A stretch of DNA of 64,000 nt from Dyadobacter sp. (GCF_017744695.1 NZ_JAGIAS010000006.1:62001-126000); one strand, 5' to 3'; positions 40,347-50,296 are shown, counted from the first letter of the stretch. Numbers and translations: made by a program. Notes: generated by a model from the letters alone, not told the origin.

Positions 40347-42194
40347 TTAATGGAATGGATTGCGGACGATTTTCGGGTTGTTGTCGATCGCGTTTTGCGG
40401 GATGAATGAATAGTAATTTGCCATCTGGAAGAATCGCGGGGCACGGAACCGCGGGGCCACGAGCTTGTCGAAGACATATTTGCCGTGGGTAGCATGGCCC
40501 GGGCGCACAACGCGATAGGGGTAGAGCGCATAAATCATCGCATCGGGGTTGGCGGAGTTGCCGTTCCAAACCTCGTGCGCGGTGCGCCAGCGCATAAGGT
40601 CCCACACGCGGTGATCCTCAAACGCCAGTTCCACACGACGTTCGTTTTGCAGTTTTTCCAGGTTGATCGTTTTGAGGCTGTTCGCGGGGAAGCCGGCACG
40701 CTCGCGCAGGGTGTTGGTATATTTCAATGCGTCGGCGGTCTGTCCGAGTTCGAGGGCGGCTTCGGCCGCATTCAGGTAAATTTCCCCGAGGCGGAATCGT
40801 ACCCACCACATATCACTGCGGATACCGCGCGTGCTGGACATTGCGGTTTGATCCACAAACTTGCGCAGGTAAAATCCGGTATTCGAAACTTCCGTTTGCG
40901 AGCGTTGGGGCCCGGAAGCGCCGGTCAGCAGGCCTCCATCCTCGTAGGTAGAGCCCAGCACATTGGATTCGATGGTTTTGAATGCGTTCGTCGCATTGTC
41001 CCAAACCTTCACACCTGCCTGGATTTGTACCTCGGTCCCGCGGAATGACGTACCGGGGTAAATAATGGTACCATAGAGCCGCGCGTCCTTGTTCGCGAAA
41101 ATATCCTGCAACTTGTCGTAGTACACATAATCCGTATTGCCGGCGTTTCGGTTTTTCAGCTCGCCGGAAGTGCCGTCGAGGTATTCATAGTCTTCCACAA
41201 GGTTCAGCGACGGGGTAATGGATGACGATGAGAGGTTATCTTCGCGTACATTGCGGGCGATGTTGTCATAGGTGAAACCATGCCGTTTGTCTTTGCTTAC
41301 CAGGAAGTCCTGCGCCCAGATAACCTCCCGGTTAGCGCTTTTCTTGGTGATGGCTTCATAAAAGTTCACGCCTTTGTCCGGGTTGGCTTTGTAAAGCTCA
41401 AAACTGCCGCTGTTAATAATCTCTGCCGATGCCGCCAGCGATTTGGCATAGTAATCCCTGGCACGTGCCGCCGGAATACCCACTTCGCCGCCCGGTGTCG
41501 AAATCGGTGAGGCCATCTGATTATTATACTTCGCGATGGAGGCGGCATAGAGCATTGCACGGCTTTTTACAGCCAATGCGGTAAACTTTGTCGCGCGGGT
41601 GTTGCTGGTGCCATTGCCGAGCAGATCCTTTACGGCGTCTAGTTCCGAGGCGATGAAGTCGTACACTTCTTCTTCCTTGGCACGGGCATTCTGGAGCGGG
41701 GACGGATCACCGCTGAAATCGTAAATGAGCTGCTTGGTGATCAGCGGCACACCACCCATTCGTTTCACGTGCTCGAAATACACATAGGCCCGCAGGAAAC
41801 GGAGCTCGGCATTGAACTGGGCCTTCTGGCCATCGGAAAGTTTCACGGCGTGGGTTTCGATGCTTTCCAATGCGAGGTTGATATCCCGTATCAGCCCATA
41901 ATCCCAAAGTGTCCAGCGGGTGGTCGGGTAGTTGATGATGTTGTTACGGCCGTCGTCATTGTTGGACCACATGGCTTCATCATAGGCTGAAAACTCGGCC
42001 CAGCCGGTGGTAAGCGACGTATGCGCAGGCAGGCGGTCGTAATAGTTGGCCAGAAGCCCGGTGATCATCTTCGGATCGTTCCAGACCTGTTCTTCGAGAA
42101 TGATGTTCTGCGGTTTACGTTCGAGCCAGTCGTTGCAGCCGGCGAAAACGAGCATGGAGGCAGAGACAAATATTTTAAGTGATAGTTTTTTCAT
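40347..42194 (-). CDS. SusD/RagB family nutrient-binding lipoprotein
   Basis: A 615-residue outer-membrane lipoprotein with lipobox V-F-A-G-C20 followed by N-D-W-L-E-R-K-P-Q. It has the SusD helical fold, with F-L-R-A-Y-V-Y-F-E-H-V near residue 134, R-F-R-L-G-E-I-Y-L-N-A-A-E-A-A-L near 463 and the C-terminal R-R-V-E-L-A-F-E-D-H-R-V-W-D-L-M-R-W. It caps the SusC transporter encoded just upstream (9-bp gap). At 615 residues it is longer than the other SusD in this window (524), with extra loops that might define a different ligand. Confidence 0.94.
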   Translation of the reverse strand: MKKLSLKIFVSASMLVFAGCNDWLERKPQNIILEEQVWNDPKMITGLLANYYDRLPAHTSLTTGWAEFSAYDEAMWSNNDDGRNNIINYPTTRWTLWDYGLIRDINLALESIETHAVKLSDGQKAQFNAELRFLRAYVYFEHVKRMGGVPLITKQLIYDFSGDPSPLQNARAKEEEVYDFIASELDAVKDLLGNGTSNTRATKFTALAVKSRAMLYAASIAKYNNQMASPISTPGGEVGIPAARARDYYAKSLAASAEIINSGSFELYKANPDKGVNFYEAITKKSANREVIWAQDFLVSKDKRHGFTYDNIARNVREDNLSSSSITPSLNLVEDYEYLDGTSGELKNRNAGNTDYVYYDKLQDIFANKDARLYGTIIYPGTSFRGTEVQIQAGVKVWDNATNAFKTIESNVLGSTYEDGGLLTGASGPQRSQTEVSNTGFYLRKFVDQTAMSSTRGIRSDMWWVRFRLGEIYLNAAEAALELGQTADALKYTNTLRERAGFPANSLKTINLEKLQNERRVELAFEDHRVWDLMRWRTAHEVWNGNSANPDAMIYALYPYRVVRPGHATHGKYVFDKLVAPRFRAPRFFQMANYYSFIPQNAIDNNPKIVRNPFH

Positions 42195-42203
42195 AACCAG
42201 TTT

Positions 42204-45200
42204 TTAGAAAGTGAGGTTGAAACCTGCATTGAACAAGCGCTGCTGCGGATATACCAATGCATTACCCGATGAGATTTCCGGATCGATCTCGTACTTCTTC
42301 ACATTGTCGATCGAGAACAGGTTGGAGGCATTTACATAAATGCGCAGTGCGGAAAGGCCCAGTTTTTTCGAGATTTTCTGGTCGAAAGAATAGCCTAGCT
42401 CGATGTTGCGCAGGCGGATGTAGCGCACATTGGTGATCCAGAAATCGCTTCCCCTGAAATTCACATGGCTGGTATTGTCCTTACGAATAGCAGGATAGGT
42501 GCCCGGGATCCATTTGCTGTTGGGATCGAACGGGTCTTCGCGGTGCCAGCGGTCTTCGAGCATGAAGTGCGGAGAGGTACCGTTGTTCTGGTAAGGGATT
42601 TTCAACTCCCAGTTGCGCTGGAAGCTTTGCAGCGAGGCACCTGCGAAGTCGAAAAGCAAGGAGAAGCCTTTGTAGGCCACGCTTCCATTAAAGGCAAAGC
42701 TTAGGTACGGGTTGGCTCCTTCCGCATAACCGATTGGACGTTGGTCGAGACCATTGATGATACCGTCCCCATTCACGTCCTTATAAATGAAGTCGCCGGG
42801 GAGGTGCGAGCGGTTGCCCTGGCCGTCGTTGTCGATTTTGTAGTTTTCAATCTCTTCCATCGACTGGAACTGGCCGATTACCTGGTAGCCCCAGTTGATA
42901 TTACCCCAGCGGTCCACGTACGAATCGCGGTATTCATTGTAAGAGTTACCGAAGCGTGGTTTGTAGAAATCCAGGTCGCGGCGGCGTGACAGCGTCGCAT
43001 TGGCACTCAAAGTATAATCCACTTGTCCCACCGAACTTTTGTAGGTCAAAACCCCTTCCAGGCCGCGATGCGTATCGGAATTCAGGTTTTCGTTGGGCAG
43101 GGAATAACCCACTTCCGAAGGCAGCAGTACGTCGTAACGGGCGGCGGGCAGGCCTTTGCGCTTTCTTTCGAAAATATCGAACTGACCCGTCAGTTTCCCG
43201 CCCACTAATCCGAAATCGAGACCGATGTTGGTGGAAATGTTGGTGATCCAGGAAAGCGTGGTGATCGGCAAACCTCTCGGGCGAACGCCAATGGTGTAGT
43301 TGCCGTCGAAAACAGCGCTGCCTTGTAAAAAGTCGTAACCAGGCAAGTAGCTGAAAGGTGCCACGAGGAACGCGTCGTTGCTGAGGCGGTCGGCGCCGGT
43401 GCGGCCATAGGAAGCGCGGAGTTTGAGGCTGCTGAATACATTTTCAAGTTTGCCTTTGAAGAAATTCTCCTCCGAAATACGCCATCCCGCCGAAACCCCG
43501 GGGAAGAAACCGTATCGTTTTCCAGGCGCATACAGGAACGACCCGTCATAGCGGCCCACGAGTTCGAGCAGGTATTTTTGTTTGAAATCATAGTTGATGC
43601 GGCCCACGTAACCAGCACGCGCTTCGGTGCTCCATTCGTCGATGAGCAAGTCCTGGTTGGCGAATGACATCAGCGGAATGTAGTTATTGGGCGGAACGGT
43701 GTGGACAACGAGATAAGTATTCACATTGTCGGAGCGCTCATAGGCGGCTACGGCCGAAATATCGTGGTTGCCGAATGCCTTGGCGTAGCTCAGCTGAAAC
43801 TGGGCAAACCGGTCGACGATATTGCGTTTCCGGCGTTCGCGCCAGGGGTTCTGGTTACCTCCGCCGGGCACTACATTATAGGTGTCGTTTTTGGCGTCGT
43901 AAGTGTAGGCATCATAAGTATATTCGAAGCCGTCAAAGTCGAAGTTGGTGAATGCATAGGAATAGGTCCCTTTCGCTTTCAGGCCGAATTTGAAATCGTA
44001 CTCCGCGTAAAAGTTACCCTTCACATTCCGCCAGGTTTCGTCAATGTACCCGGTAATGTCCTTTTTATAGGTAGCCGGGTTAACGTTCACATTGTGGGTC
44101 TGGTTAATGTATTTCGGATTATCGTTCGCATAAGGACGTTCCGTAGGCCACATCGTGAAAATACTGAGGAACGGGTTGAAGTAGTCATCCAGACCCGGTA
44201 CGCCCACCTGGAACCGGTTTTCGATCCGGCCGCTGATCTGCGTTCCTACTTTCAGGCCTTTGGTAAGGCTGGCTTCCACGTTGGCCTGAATATTGGTCCG
44301 GTTGAAGTTATAGTCGCGGATCAATGCATCCTGGTTGAGGTGGCTGATCGACAGAAAGTAGTTCATCTTCTCGCTGCCGCCCTGCACGCTCGCATTACCG
44401 AAGTACTGCGGCACATTCGGACGCATGACCATGTCGTAGTAATCGAAGCTCTGATAGCCTTTTTCGGTACCGACGCGCCATTTTTCCAGCTCTGCCGGGG
44501 TAATGGAAGGCGTGCGGCCCTGGTTCACATCCGATTCCACGAGCCCGCGCATATGCTGGTATGCGTTGGCCGGGCGCGGGTAGCGCGTGAAGTTTTGCAA
44601 ACCATAGTAACCCGACAGGCTGATCTTCGTTCCGTCACCTGCCTTACCTCTTTTGGTAGTTACCAGCACCACCCCGTTCGCGGCACGCAAACCGTACACT
44701 GCCGCAGAAGCGTCTTTCAGGATCGATATGCTTTCAATATCGTTCTGGCCGAGGTTGTTGAAACTGCCCGCATCCGACGGCACGCCATCGATGACGAAAA
44801 GCGGGGTGCCCATGTTCCGGATTTGAATGGTAGTGGCGGCACCTGGACGGGCATCCGCTTTACGGGCAGTGATACCCTGCACCCGGCCGACCAACGCATC
44901 GGAAGTTCCGATCGACGGGGTGCGGATCAGGTCCTTGGCCTGGATGTTGCTCACCGCACCGGTTACCGCTGCCGAAGATTGTGTGCCGTAACCCACCACG
45001 ACTACTTCCGTGAGTTCTTCACTGTTGGGCAGCAATGTTACCTGGATGTTCGACTGGTTGCCAATTGCGACTTCCTGTGACGAGTAGCCGATGAATGAGA
45101 ATGAGAGCGTAGTGGCCGTTTCCGCCACATTTAGTGAGAAGGTACCGTCTGCGCCAGTAATGCTGCCGGTGGTGGTGCCTTTCACGACGACGCTTACACC

Positions 45201-45395
45201 CGGAAGCGGGCTGTTCTTTTCGTCGACGACCTTTCCGGTGATCGTTTTGTCGATCGGTTTCCGGTAGATCACGGCTGGTTCAAAGCGTAATTTCTCTGCC
45301 CAAACCTCCTGGGGCGACAGACATCCTGCTGCCAAAAGGGCAAAAAGAGGCCTGCGAAGCCCCAGGAAGGGGTTCCGTCTGTTTTGATTGTTCAT
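42204..45395 (-). CDS. SusC/RagA TonB-linked outer membrane transporter
   Basis: A 1063-residue SusC-type TonB-dependent transporter that starts the operon. After a signal peptide comes a CNA-B-like domain (G-K-V-V-D-E-K-N-S-P-L-P-G-V-S-V near residue 55). Next are the S-E-E-L-T-E-V-V-V-V-G-Y-G-T motif, a plug with D-A-R-P-G-A-A-T-T-I-Q-I-R and K-D-A-S-A-A-V-Y-G-L-R-A-A-N-G-V, and a C-terminal barrel ending F-N-L-T-F. The last residues have the aromatic end needed for BAM recognition. Partner SusD and DUF3823 follow at 9 and 11 bp. The substrate is unknown; the AraC-type regulator downstream suggests a sugar. Confidence 0.95.
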   Translation of the reverse strand: MNNQNRRNPFLGLRRPLFALLAAGCLSPQEVWAEKLRFEPAVIYRKPIDKTITGKVVDEKNSPLPGVSVVVKGTTTGSITGADGTFSLNVAETATTLSFSFIGYSSQEVAIGNQSNIQVTLLPNSEELTEVVVVGYGTQSSAAVTGAVSNIQAKDLIRTPSIGTSDALVGRVQGITARKADARPGAATTIQIRNMGTPLFVIDGVPSDAGSFNNLGQNDIESISILKDASAAVYGLRAANGVVLVTTKRGKAGDGTKISLSGYYGLQNFTRYPRPANAYQHMRGLVESDVNQGRTPSITPAELEKWRVGTEKGYQSFDYYDMVMRPNVPQYFGNASVQGGSEKMNYFLSISHLNQDALIRDYNFNRTNIQANVEASLTKGLKVGTQISGRIENRFQVGVPGLDDYFNPFLSIFTMWPTERPYANDNPKYINQTHNVNVNPATYKKDITGYIDETWRNVKGNFYAEYDFKFGLKAKGTYSYAFTNFDFDGFEYTYDAYTYDAKNDTYNVVPGGGNQNPWRERRKRNIVDRFAQFQLSYAKAFGNHDISAVAAYERSDNVNTYLVVHTVPPNNYIPLMSFANQDLLIDEWSTEARAGYVGRINYDFKQKYLLELVGRYDGSFLYAPGKRYGFFPGVSAGWRISEENFFKGKLENVFSSLKLRASYGRTGADRLSNDAFLVAPFSYLPGYDFLQGSAVFDGNYTIGVRPRGLPITTLSWITNISTNIGLDFGLVGGKLTGQFDIFERKRKGLPAARYDVLLPSEVGYSLPNENLNSDTHRGLEGVLTYKSSVGQVDYTLSANATLSRRRDLDFYKPRFGNSYNEYRDSYVDRWGNINWGYQVIGQFQSMEEIENYKIDNDGQGNRSHLPGDFIYKDVNGDGIINGLDQRPIGYAEGANPYLSFAFNGSVAYKGFSLLFDFAGASLQSFQRNWELKIPYQNNGTSPHFMLEDRWHREDPFDPNSKWIPGTYPAIRKDNTSHVNFRGSDFWITNVRYIRLRNIELGYSFDQKISKKLGLSALRIYVNASNLFSIDNVKKYEIDPEISSGNALVYPQQRLFNAGFNLTF

Positions 45396-45569
45396 TGTTA
45401 ACCTGGATTAGATGTGAGTAGTTACGATAGCAGTGTGTTTTCTTTGGTATTTATTGTTGTTTATTAATAAAAAATATTAAATAAATACTATTTAAAAAAT
45501 GATAAAAAAATAACCCTCCGGCGGGTTTCGACAACCCGTCGCACATTTTGTGTTTTAAAATCAACCTTC

Positions 45570-45607
45570 CAGATTCGCAAAGGCATTTTAAATGCCCCGC
45601 GAATCTG
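45570..45607 (-). terminator. Nested hairpin after the ThuA-cupredoxin gene
   Basis: The outer stem is 9 bp, 45570-45578 with 45599-45607 (CAGATTCGC / GCGAATCTG). The inner stem is GGCATTT / AAATGCC (45582-45588 / 45590-45596). It lies 66 bp past the stop codon in a 277-bp gap that otherwise holds only AT-rich sequence and a weaker CGGGTT/AACCCG hairpin near 45520. Confidence 0.6.
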
Positions 45608-45672
45608 AACGTTGATAACTATACGCTAAACTTGGATTGTTTTTGAAACCATAGGCCAAGCGCAGTTTGGAA

Positions 45673-48600
45673 TTATAACCCTTTGTCCTTTACAACTTTC
45701 ATGACCCCGGTCATCAGGCGCCAGTGGCCAGGGAACGTACATACATACGGATAGTCTCCAACCTGATCCGGTACTACAAATTTCAAGCGGTAAGTCTGGC
45801 CGGGGTTTACGAGCGGTGTCGCGGCCAAAACCTGAGGGATATTAGGTACATAATTCTTCTCTGCGCCGTCTTTGGCGGTGATCATCTTGTCGGCAGCAGC
45901 GCCGATGATCTCGGTAGACTTGGGACGTCCTACCACGATGTTATGCTGCATCGCATCCGGGTTTTCGAACACGATTTCAACAGTTTTACCAGCCACCGCA
46001 GTGAATTCGGTGACAGTGAACTTCATTTCTTCACGAATCGCTTTGATTGTCACAACCTGTACATTCGGATCCGCAGCAACTTCTTCCGAAATGCCGTAAG
46101 ATTCGAGCAGGGTCGTGTAGCGGCTGCTCAGATCGTCTGGAATGGTGCTTTTTACGCTTGTCAGCAGTTTGCGGCCCTCGTCGTTAGCCGTTTCCTTGCG
46201 TTTCGGGTTCCACGCGCCAAGGATACCTTTAATGATGGCATTACGGCCTTGGGGATCGAGTGATTGCGAGGTCTGGATGAGTTTCAGTACATCGTCACCG
46301 CTGGCGTATGATGAATACCCACGCACGGTACGTTCCAGCGCGAAGTCGGAGAGGCGGTCGAGACGACGCACTTCGAATGACTTGCTCATGATGTTGTTCT
46401 TATTCTCATCTTTTTCAGGAACCACATTATCCACGTCCACAGTAGCCGTTACATTCACTTTGCCAGCTTCATCGGAAGAGAAACCGAAAGCGGTTTTCCA
46501 TGGGCCGTTGTTACCTTCCACGAGCTTCACCGTTTCACCCGGAGCAATGCCGTTGGTTAGCTGGCGGCTGATATAGTTGGTATTCAAAGAACGGCTGCGG
46601 ATACCCACGTTCACGGTCGGCACCTGCTCTTTGGTCACAGGCACTGAACCAATGTTGGTAATTTCGATCACTACGCGGGCATACTCACGTACGTAAGGCG
46701 TTTTCGGCTCGATGGTAATGTTGGTTACCGCAAGGTCGGCCGAGCCCTGAACAGTCACTTTGCTCGCGCCGTGACCTTCGTGGTTCATAGCTGAGTGGTC
46801 TGCGTGGCTGGCAGCGGCAGTTTGCTGGGGAACCCCCGCTGAGCCAGCTTTCGCAACACGTTGAGCAATGTATTTCTGGCGCAATGCCCCGTCATGGGAG
46901 TTCAGGATGGCGGCAAATGCGTCCGGCATCCAGCGGTCTTCCGCATTGGAATAGGTATCCAGCAATGCGAGTACGGCCGTTTCGATCTGCGGGGTCAACG
47001 GGATTTCGGAGAATGCCAGGAGGGTGTTCAACACCACCAATGGCTCTTTGTCGTGCAATGCATCGGCGCTCAGCAATACTTCGCCCGTTGCGGCAGTGCG
47101 CGGAAGCACTTTTACAGCTGTTTTACGTACGTCGTTGGATGGGTGCTTCAATGCTTCCACCACTACCGGCAGTACTTGCGGATCGGAGATGGCATTCAGT
47201 CCTTCCAGCGTCCACAATGCATGGATCGCAGCGGTGTTCAAGCCGATTTCATCCACCGATTTGTCCTTAACGAGATCCACAAGCTTAGCAACCACGTCTT
47301 TGTTTCCACGTTCTACCAAAAGGCGCTGCGCGTGCTGACGCCAGAACATGTTGTTGTTTTTCAAAGTCGCTACGAGCTCTTCCGGACGCGATTTACTCAA
47401 TGCGATCGGCGTGTACTTCGGTGCATTTTTCCAGCCGATACGGTAGAGGCGGCCGTGGGTGAAATCGCGCAATGGCGTTTCGTAAGCATTCCCTTTTCCG
47501 TTTTCGGAGCCCTTTGGTGTAGGGTTGTGCTGGATGATGTAGCTGTACCAGTCGGCTACCCAAACAGCGCCATCCGGGCCAACTTCGGCGAACACCGGAG
47601 CAACCCATTCGTCGGCACCTGCGAGCAGGTTAAAGCCCAGCTGATCCTCATAGTCCGTGCCTTTTTTCACCATCACGTTCTGGTGCAGAATGTGGCCGGT
47701 AGGCTCGGAAACGAAAGCGACTTTGTTCCAATACTGTTTCGGATAAGCGCGGGCGGTGTAGAAATTATGACCTGCCGCGGCAGTAAACCCACCGAAAACG
47801 TCAACCTGACGCACTTTCGGGGTGATCGGCTGCATATCCTTGTGGGTATCGGTGCTGCGGCTGCCGTTATCGACTTTGCTCTGACCAAAATAACGGTTAG
47901 GAATGGCGCTGTACCAGCCGTGCGAGTTGTTGGCCGTTGAGCCGAACAGATCGCCCGCCTCGTTGAAGCCCAATCCCCAGGTATTGTTGGAGGTTTTAGC
48001 CACGATTTCCATATCCGAGCCGTCCGGTTTGAAGCGGAACAATGCCTGGCCGAAATCGAGCTGGTCGCTCTTGCCTACCTTGCCTTTGAAGCCGGAGTAA
48101 CCGACAGAGCCATAAACCCAGTTATCAAATCCGTAATGCAGGTTGGAAGGACCCGCGTGGGTGTCTCCTGTACCAAAGCCTGAGAAGAGAATTTTCTTCA
48201 CATCAGCTTTATCATCACCATTGGTATCTTGCAAAAACAGCATATGCGGAGCCTGTGAAACCACCAGACCGCCGTTTGCGAATGCCATACCGGTCGGGAT
48301 GCTCAGGTCGTCGGCAAACTTGGTGAATTTGTCCGCTTTGCCGTCGTTGTTAGTGTCCTCGCAGATGAGGATGTAGTCGCTACCGCCTGTGTCTTTGCGT
48401 TCGTTGGGATAATCTTTGGTGATCAGCACGTACAATCTGCCGCGTTCATCCCAGGTCATCGCGATCGGGTGCATCACATCCGGCTCGTGCGCGAAAACGC
48501 TTAATGTAAAGTCTACCGGGATTTGAATGTGTTTTACAGACTCTTCCGGTGAAAGCGGCAACTGCTGCAATTGCGGGCCGGGGCGCTGCTCATAGTTAGG

Positions 48601-49419
48601 AAGCTTCGCCTCGCGGTATTCAAATGGCTTCGGAGCCAATGCGGCCAATGCTTTGCGCGCGTCGTCGTTTACAGCCCACAGGATACCTTTTTCGAGCAGG
48701 TCCGCAAAGCCTTGCGTGCCCCAGGTCCGCTCGTCGTGGCCGTACGCGGTGTAGAAAATGCGGCCTTTGCCGTGGGTTCTTACCCAGGTATAAGGCTCTT
48801 TCTGCTGTCCGGGACGGTCTTTTTCCTGGTCTTTCTGGATCACGCGCTCGGTGAGCACGATGTTGTCCGGTTGCAGCAACGTGTGCAGGTAGGTTTCATC
48901 TACGGTTTTGAATGGCTTCACACCTGCGATGGCTGGATGGTCGGGCTTCGTCCATACCGGCTGAATGGTATCCCAGGTATGGCGCCAGAACTGCCCGCCG
49001 ATCAGTTTTACCACTTCTGCATTGTTGCGGAAGCAGTAAGACGCACAGTGAACAGGGATAAAACCTTTTCCGCTGGCCACGTAGTCGAGCAACGATTTTG
49101 CCTGTTGCGGCGCGATCGAATCCCAGTTGGCATACAGCATCAATGCGTCGTATTTGGCGAGCGTTTCGGGGTTCAGGTCATTGAGGTTATCCGTGTAGGT
49201 AAAGTTAAAGCCTTTGGGACCCAATGCAGCCATGATCTGCGGAACGCGTTCGGCGGGCTTGTGATGGCCCTTGTCGCCCAGAAACAGGATTTCCAACCGG
49301 CGCGCTTTCGCTTCGCCCTTGGAGGAAGCAGTTTTAACCGACGCGTTCTGGGAGGTTTGCTGAGAGGCACATCCCAGCAGGACAATACCTAGGATAAAGG
49401 ATAACGCTTTGGTTTTCAT
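45673..49419 (-). CDS. ThuA / PVC-type dehydrogenase / HEAT / CARDB / cupredoxin fusion lipoprotein
   Basis: A 1248-residue exported protein from the ATG at 49419 (signal ending L-L-G-C-A-S). In order there is a ThuA-like domain (L-F-L-G-D-K-G-H-H-K-P near residue 36, H-C-A-S-Y-C-F near 120) and a six-bladed propeller like membrane-bound PVC dehydrogenases, with D-T-N-N-D-G-K-A-D and D-T-N-G-D-D-K-A-D calcium-type loops. HEAT-type helices then run from about residue 700, followed by a CARDB-like beta domain (A-D-L-A-V-T-N-I-T-I). A C-terminal azurin-like cupredoxin carries the type 1 copper ligands H1159, C1227, H1232 and M1236, spaced Cys-X4-His-X3-Met as in azurin. It is probably a periplasmic or surface sugar oxidoreductase passing electrons to its own copper centre; the substrate is unknown. 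An in-frame extension to 49596 lacks a signal peptide and is rejected. Confidence 0.85.
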   Translation of the reverse strand: MKTKALSFILGIVLLGCASQQTSQNASVKTASSKGEAKARRLEILFLGDKGHHKPAERVPQIMAALGPKGFNFTYTDNLNDLNPETLAKYDALMLYANWDSIAPQQAKSLLDYVASGKGFIPVHCASYCFRNNAEVVKLIGGQFWRHTWDTIQPVWTKPDHPAIAGVKPFKTVDETYLHTLLQPDNIVLTERVIQKDQEKDRPGQQKEPYTWVRTHGKGRIFYTAYGHDERTWGTQGFADLLEKGILWAVNDDARKALAALAPKPFEYREAKLPNYEQRPGPQLQQLPLSPEESVKHIQIPVDFTLSVFAHEPDVMHPIAMTWDERGRLYVLITKDYPNERKDTGGSDYILICEDTNNDGKADKFTKFADDLSIPTGMAFANGGLVVSQAPHMLFLQDTNGDDKADVKKILFSGFGTGDTHAGPSNLHYGFDNWVYGSVGYSGFKGKVGKSDQLDFGQALFRFKPDGSDMEIVAKTSNNTWGLGFNEAGDLFGSTANNSHGWYSAIPNRYFGQSKVDNGSRSTDTHKDMQPITPKVRQVDVFGGFTAAAGHNFYTARAYPKQYWNKVAFVSEPTGHILHQNVMVKKGTDYEDQLGFNLLAGADEWVAPVFAEVGPDGAVWVADWYSYIIQHNPTPKGSENGKGNAYETPLRDFTHGRLYRIGWKNAPKYTPIALSKSRPEELVATLKNNNMFWRQHAQRLLVERGNKDVVAKLVDLVKDKSVDEIGLNTAAIHALWTLEGLNAISDPQVLPVVVEALKHPSNDVRKTAVKVLPRTAATGEVLLSADALHDKEPLVVLNTLLAFSEIPLTPQIETAVLALLDTYSNAEDRWMPDAFAAILNSHDGALRQKYIAQRVAKAGSAGVPQQTAAASHADHSAMNHEGHGASKVTVQGSADLAVTNITIEPKTPYVREYARVVIEITNIGSVPVTKEQVPTVNVGIRSRSLNTNYISRQLTNGIAPGETVKLVEGNNGPWKTAFGFSSDEAGKVNVTATVDVDNVVPEKDENKNNIMSKSFEVRRLDRLSDFALERTVRGYSSYASGDDVLKLIQTSQSLDPQGRNAIIKGILGAWNPKRKETANDEGRKLLTSVKSTIPDDLSSRYTTLLESYGISEEVAADPNVQVVTIKAIREEMKFTVTEFTAVAGKTVEIVFENPDAMQHNIVVGRPKSTEIIGAAADKMITAKDGAEKNYVPNIPQVLAATPLVNPGQTYRLKFVVPDQVGDYPYVCTFPGHWRLMTGVMKVVKDKGL

Positions 49420-49462
49420 TGAGATTAATTGTTTCTTGTTGTATTTGGGACTAGGTAAAAAT

Positions 49463-49939
49463 CTATGAGTTCCACGCGAAAATTTCCTGGAAATCAAACA
49501 GATATTCGTTCTTATATTCAACTTCAAAGTCTTGCAACATTTGAAGGTATTCTTCGCGGAACGTCTTTTTTCTGTGATGCTCTTCCTGGTTGGCAATGTA
49601 CCGGATCACGTTGTCGATACTGCTCCGGCTGTATGAAAATGCGCCGTAGCCTTTTTGCCAATTGAAATTCACCACATTAAAATGCTCCTTGATCCATTTG
49701 TTGGAAGAAATCTTAATTTCCTCAACCAGTACCGGCAGCGGCGTTGATGGATTGTAGCCGATCAAAATATGAATATGATCGGGCATTCCATTAATCGCCA
49801 AAGGCTTACAGCGATGGTTGAGGATTATTCCTCCGATGTATGCATACAAATCGCTTTTCCATGCTTTGCTGATCAGACTTTCACGCCCTTTTACAGAAAA
49901 AACAATATGTATGTATAGCTGTGTATAGGTATTTGCCAT
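49463..49939 (-). mobile_element. IS200/IS605-type Y1 transposase (RAYT-like)
   Basis: A 158-residue HUH endonuclease. The two metal-binding histidines are H55 and H57 in M-P-D-H-I-H-I-L-I-G, and the nucleophilic tyrosine is Y114 in V-I-R-Y-I-A-N-Q-E-E-H-H. This is the whole Y1_Tnp domain, so the protein is probably active in single-strand cleavage and joining. No IS terminal hairpins flank the gene closely. Instead a cluster of GGTGC palindromes lies just beyond its start (50020-50251), which is the layout of REP-associated tyrosine transposases. It stands alone between the ThuA fusion gene and the second Gfo/Idh gene and may have been recruited as a genome-resident repeat-mobilising enzyme. 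Confidence 0.88.
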
Positions 49940-50019
49940 TTTTCATAATGTGTGTTGTTGTAAAAAATGCGGTGCTCGACGAATTTTTGCGTTCACCAAT
50001 TAAAATCTACAAATATTTC

Positions 50020-50251
50020 GGTGCTCTGCACCTATAAATCTTGCGGTGCGTTGCACCTTGGCATTTGTGATGATTTGCGCGTTGCTCCGCAAATCATTTT
50101 GTTCTACAAGTCTTGCGGTGCGCTGCACCTTGGCGTCCGTAATGATTCGCAACATGTTGTTACAAATCTGGCATTACCTTGCACCCTCGTTATCTTCTTA
50201 TCGCTCTGCGTATGGTGCAGAGCACCACAAGATTTATAGGTGCAGCGCACC
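50020..50251. repeat. Cluster of REP-like GGTGC palindromes next to the Y1 transposase gene
   Basis: At least five copies are present: GGTGCTCTGCACC (50020-50032), GGTGCGTTGCACC (50045-50057), GGTGCGCTGCACC (50117-50129), GGTGCAGAGCACC (50214-50226, minus) and GGTGCAGCGCACC (50239-50251, minus). The degenerate trace at about 50170-50186 may be another. In the plus copies the flank is ATTTCGG or CTTGCGG. The cluster lies between the transposase start and the next gene end and occupies nearly the whole gap. Confidence 0.85.
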
Positions 50252-50296
50252 GTGATATTTGTTTGTGGGACATTAATTCCACCAAAACCTTCTTAC

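Noticed and set aside
43701..45080. Long open frame on the plus strand (459 codons)
   Set aside because: It lies wholly opposite the SusC gene, whose domains are clear. The open frame is a product of codon bias in the true gene.
46861..47940. Open plus-strand frame of 359 codons opposite the ThuA-cupredoxin gene
   Set aside because: Shadow frame; the minus-strand gene has consistent domains over the same interval.
49463..50251. Complete IS200/IS605 insertion sequence with its own terminal hairpins
   Set aside because: No clear left-end and right-end hairpin pair brackets the single gene. The palindromes lie on one side only and also occur at distant loci, which fits a RAYT-like arrangement better.
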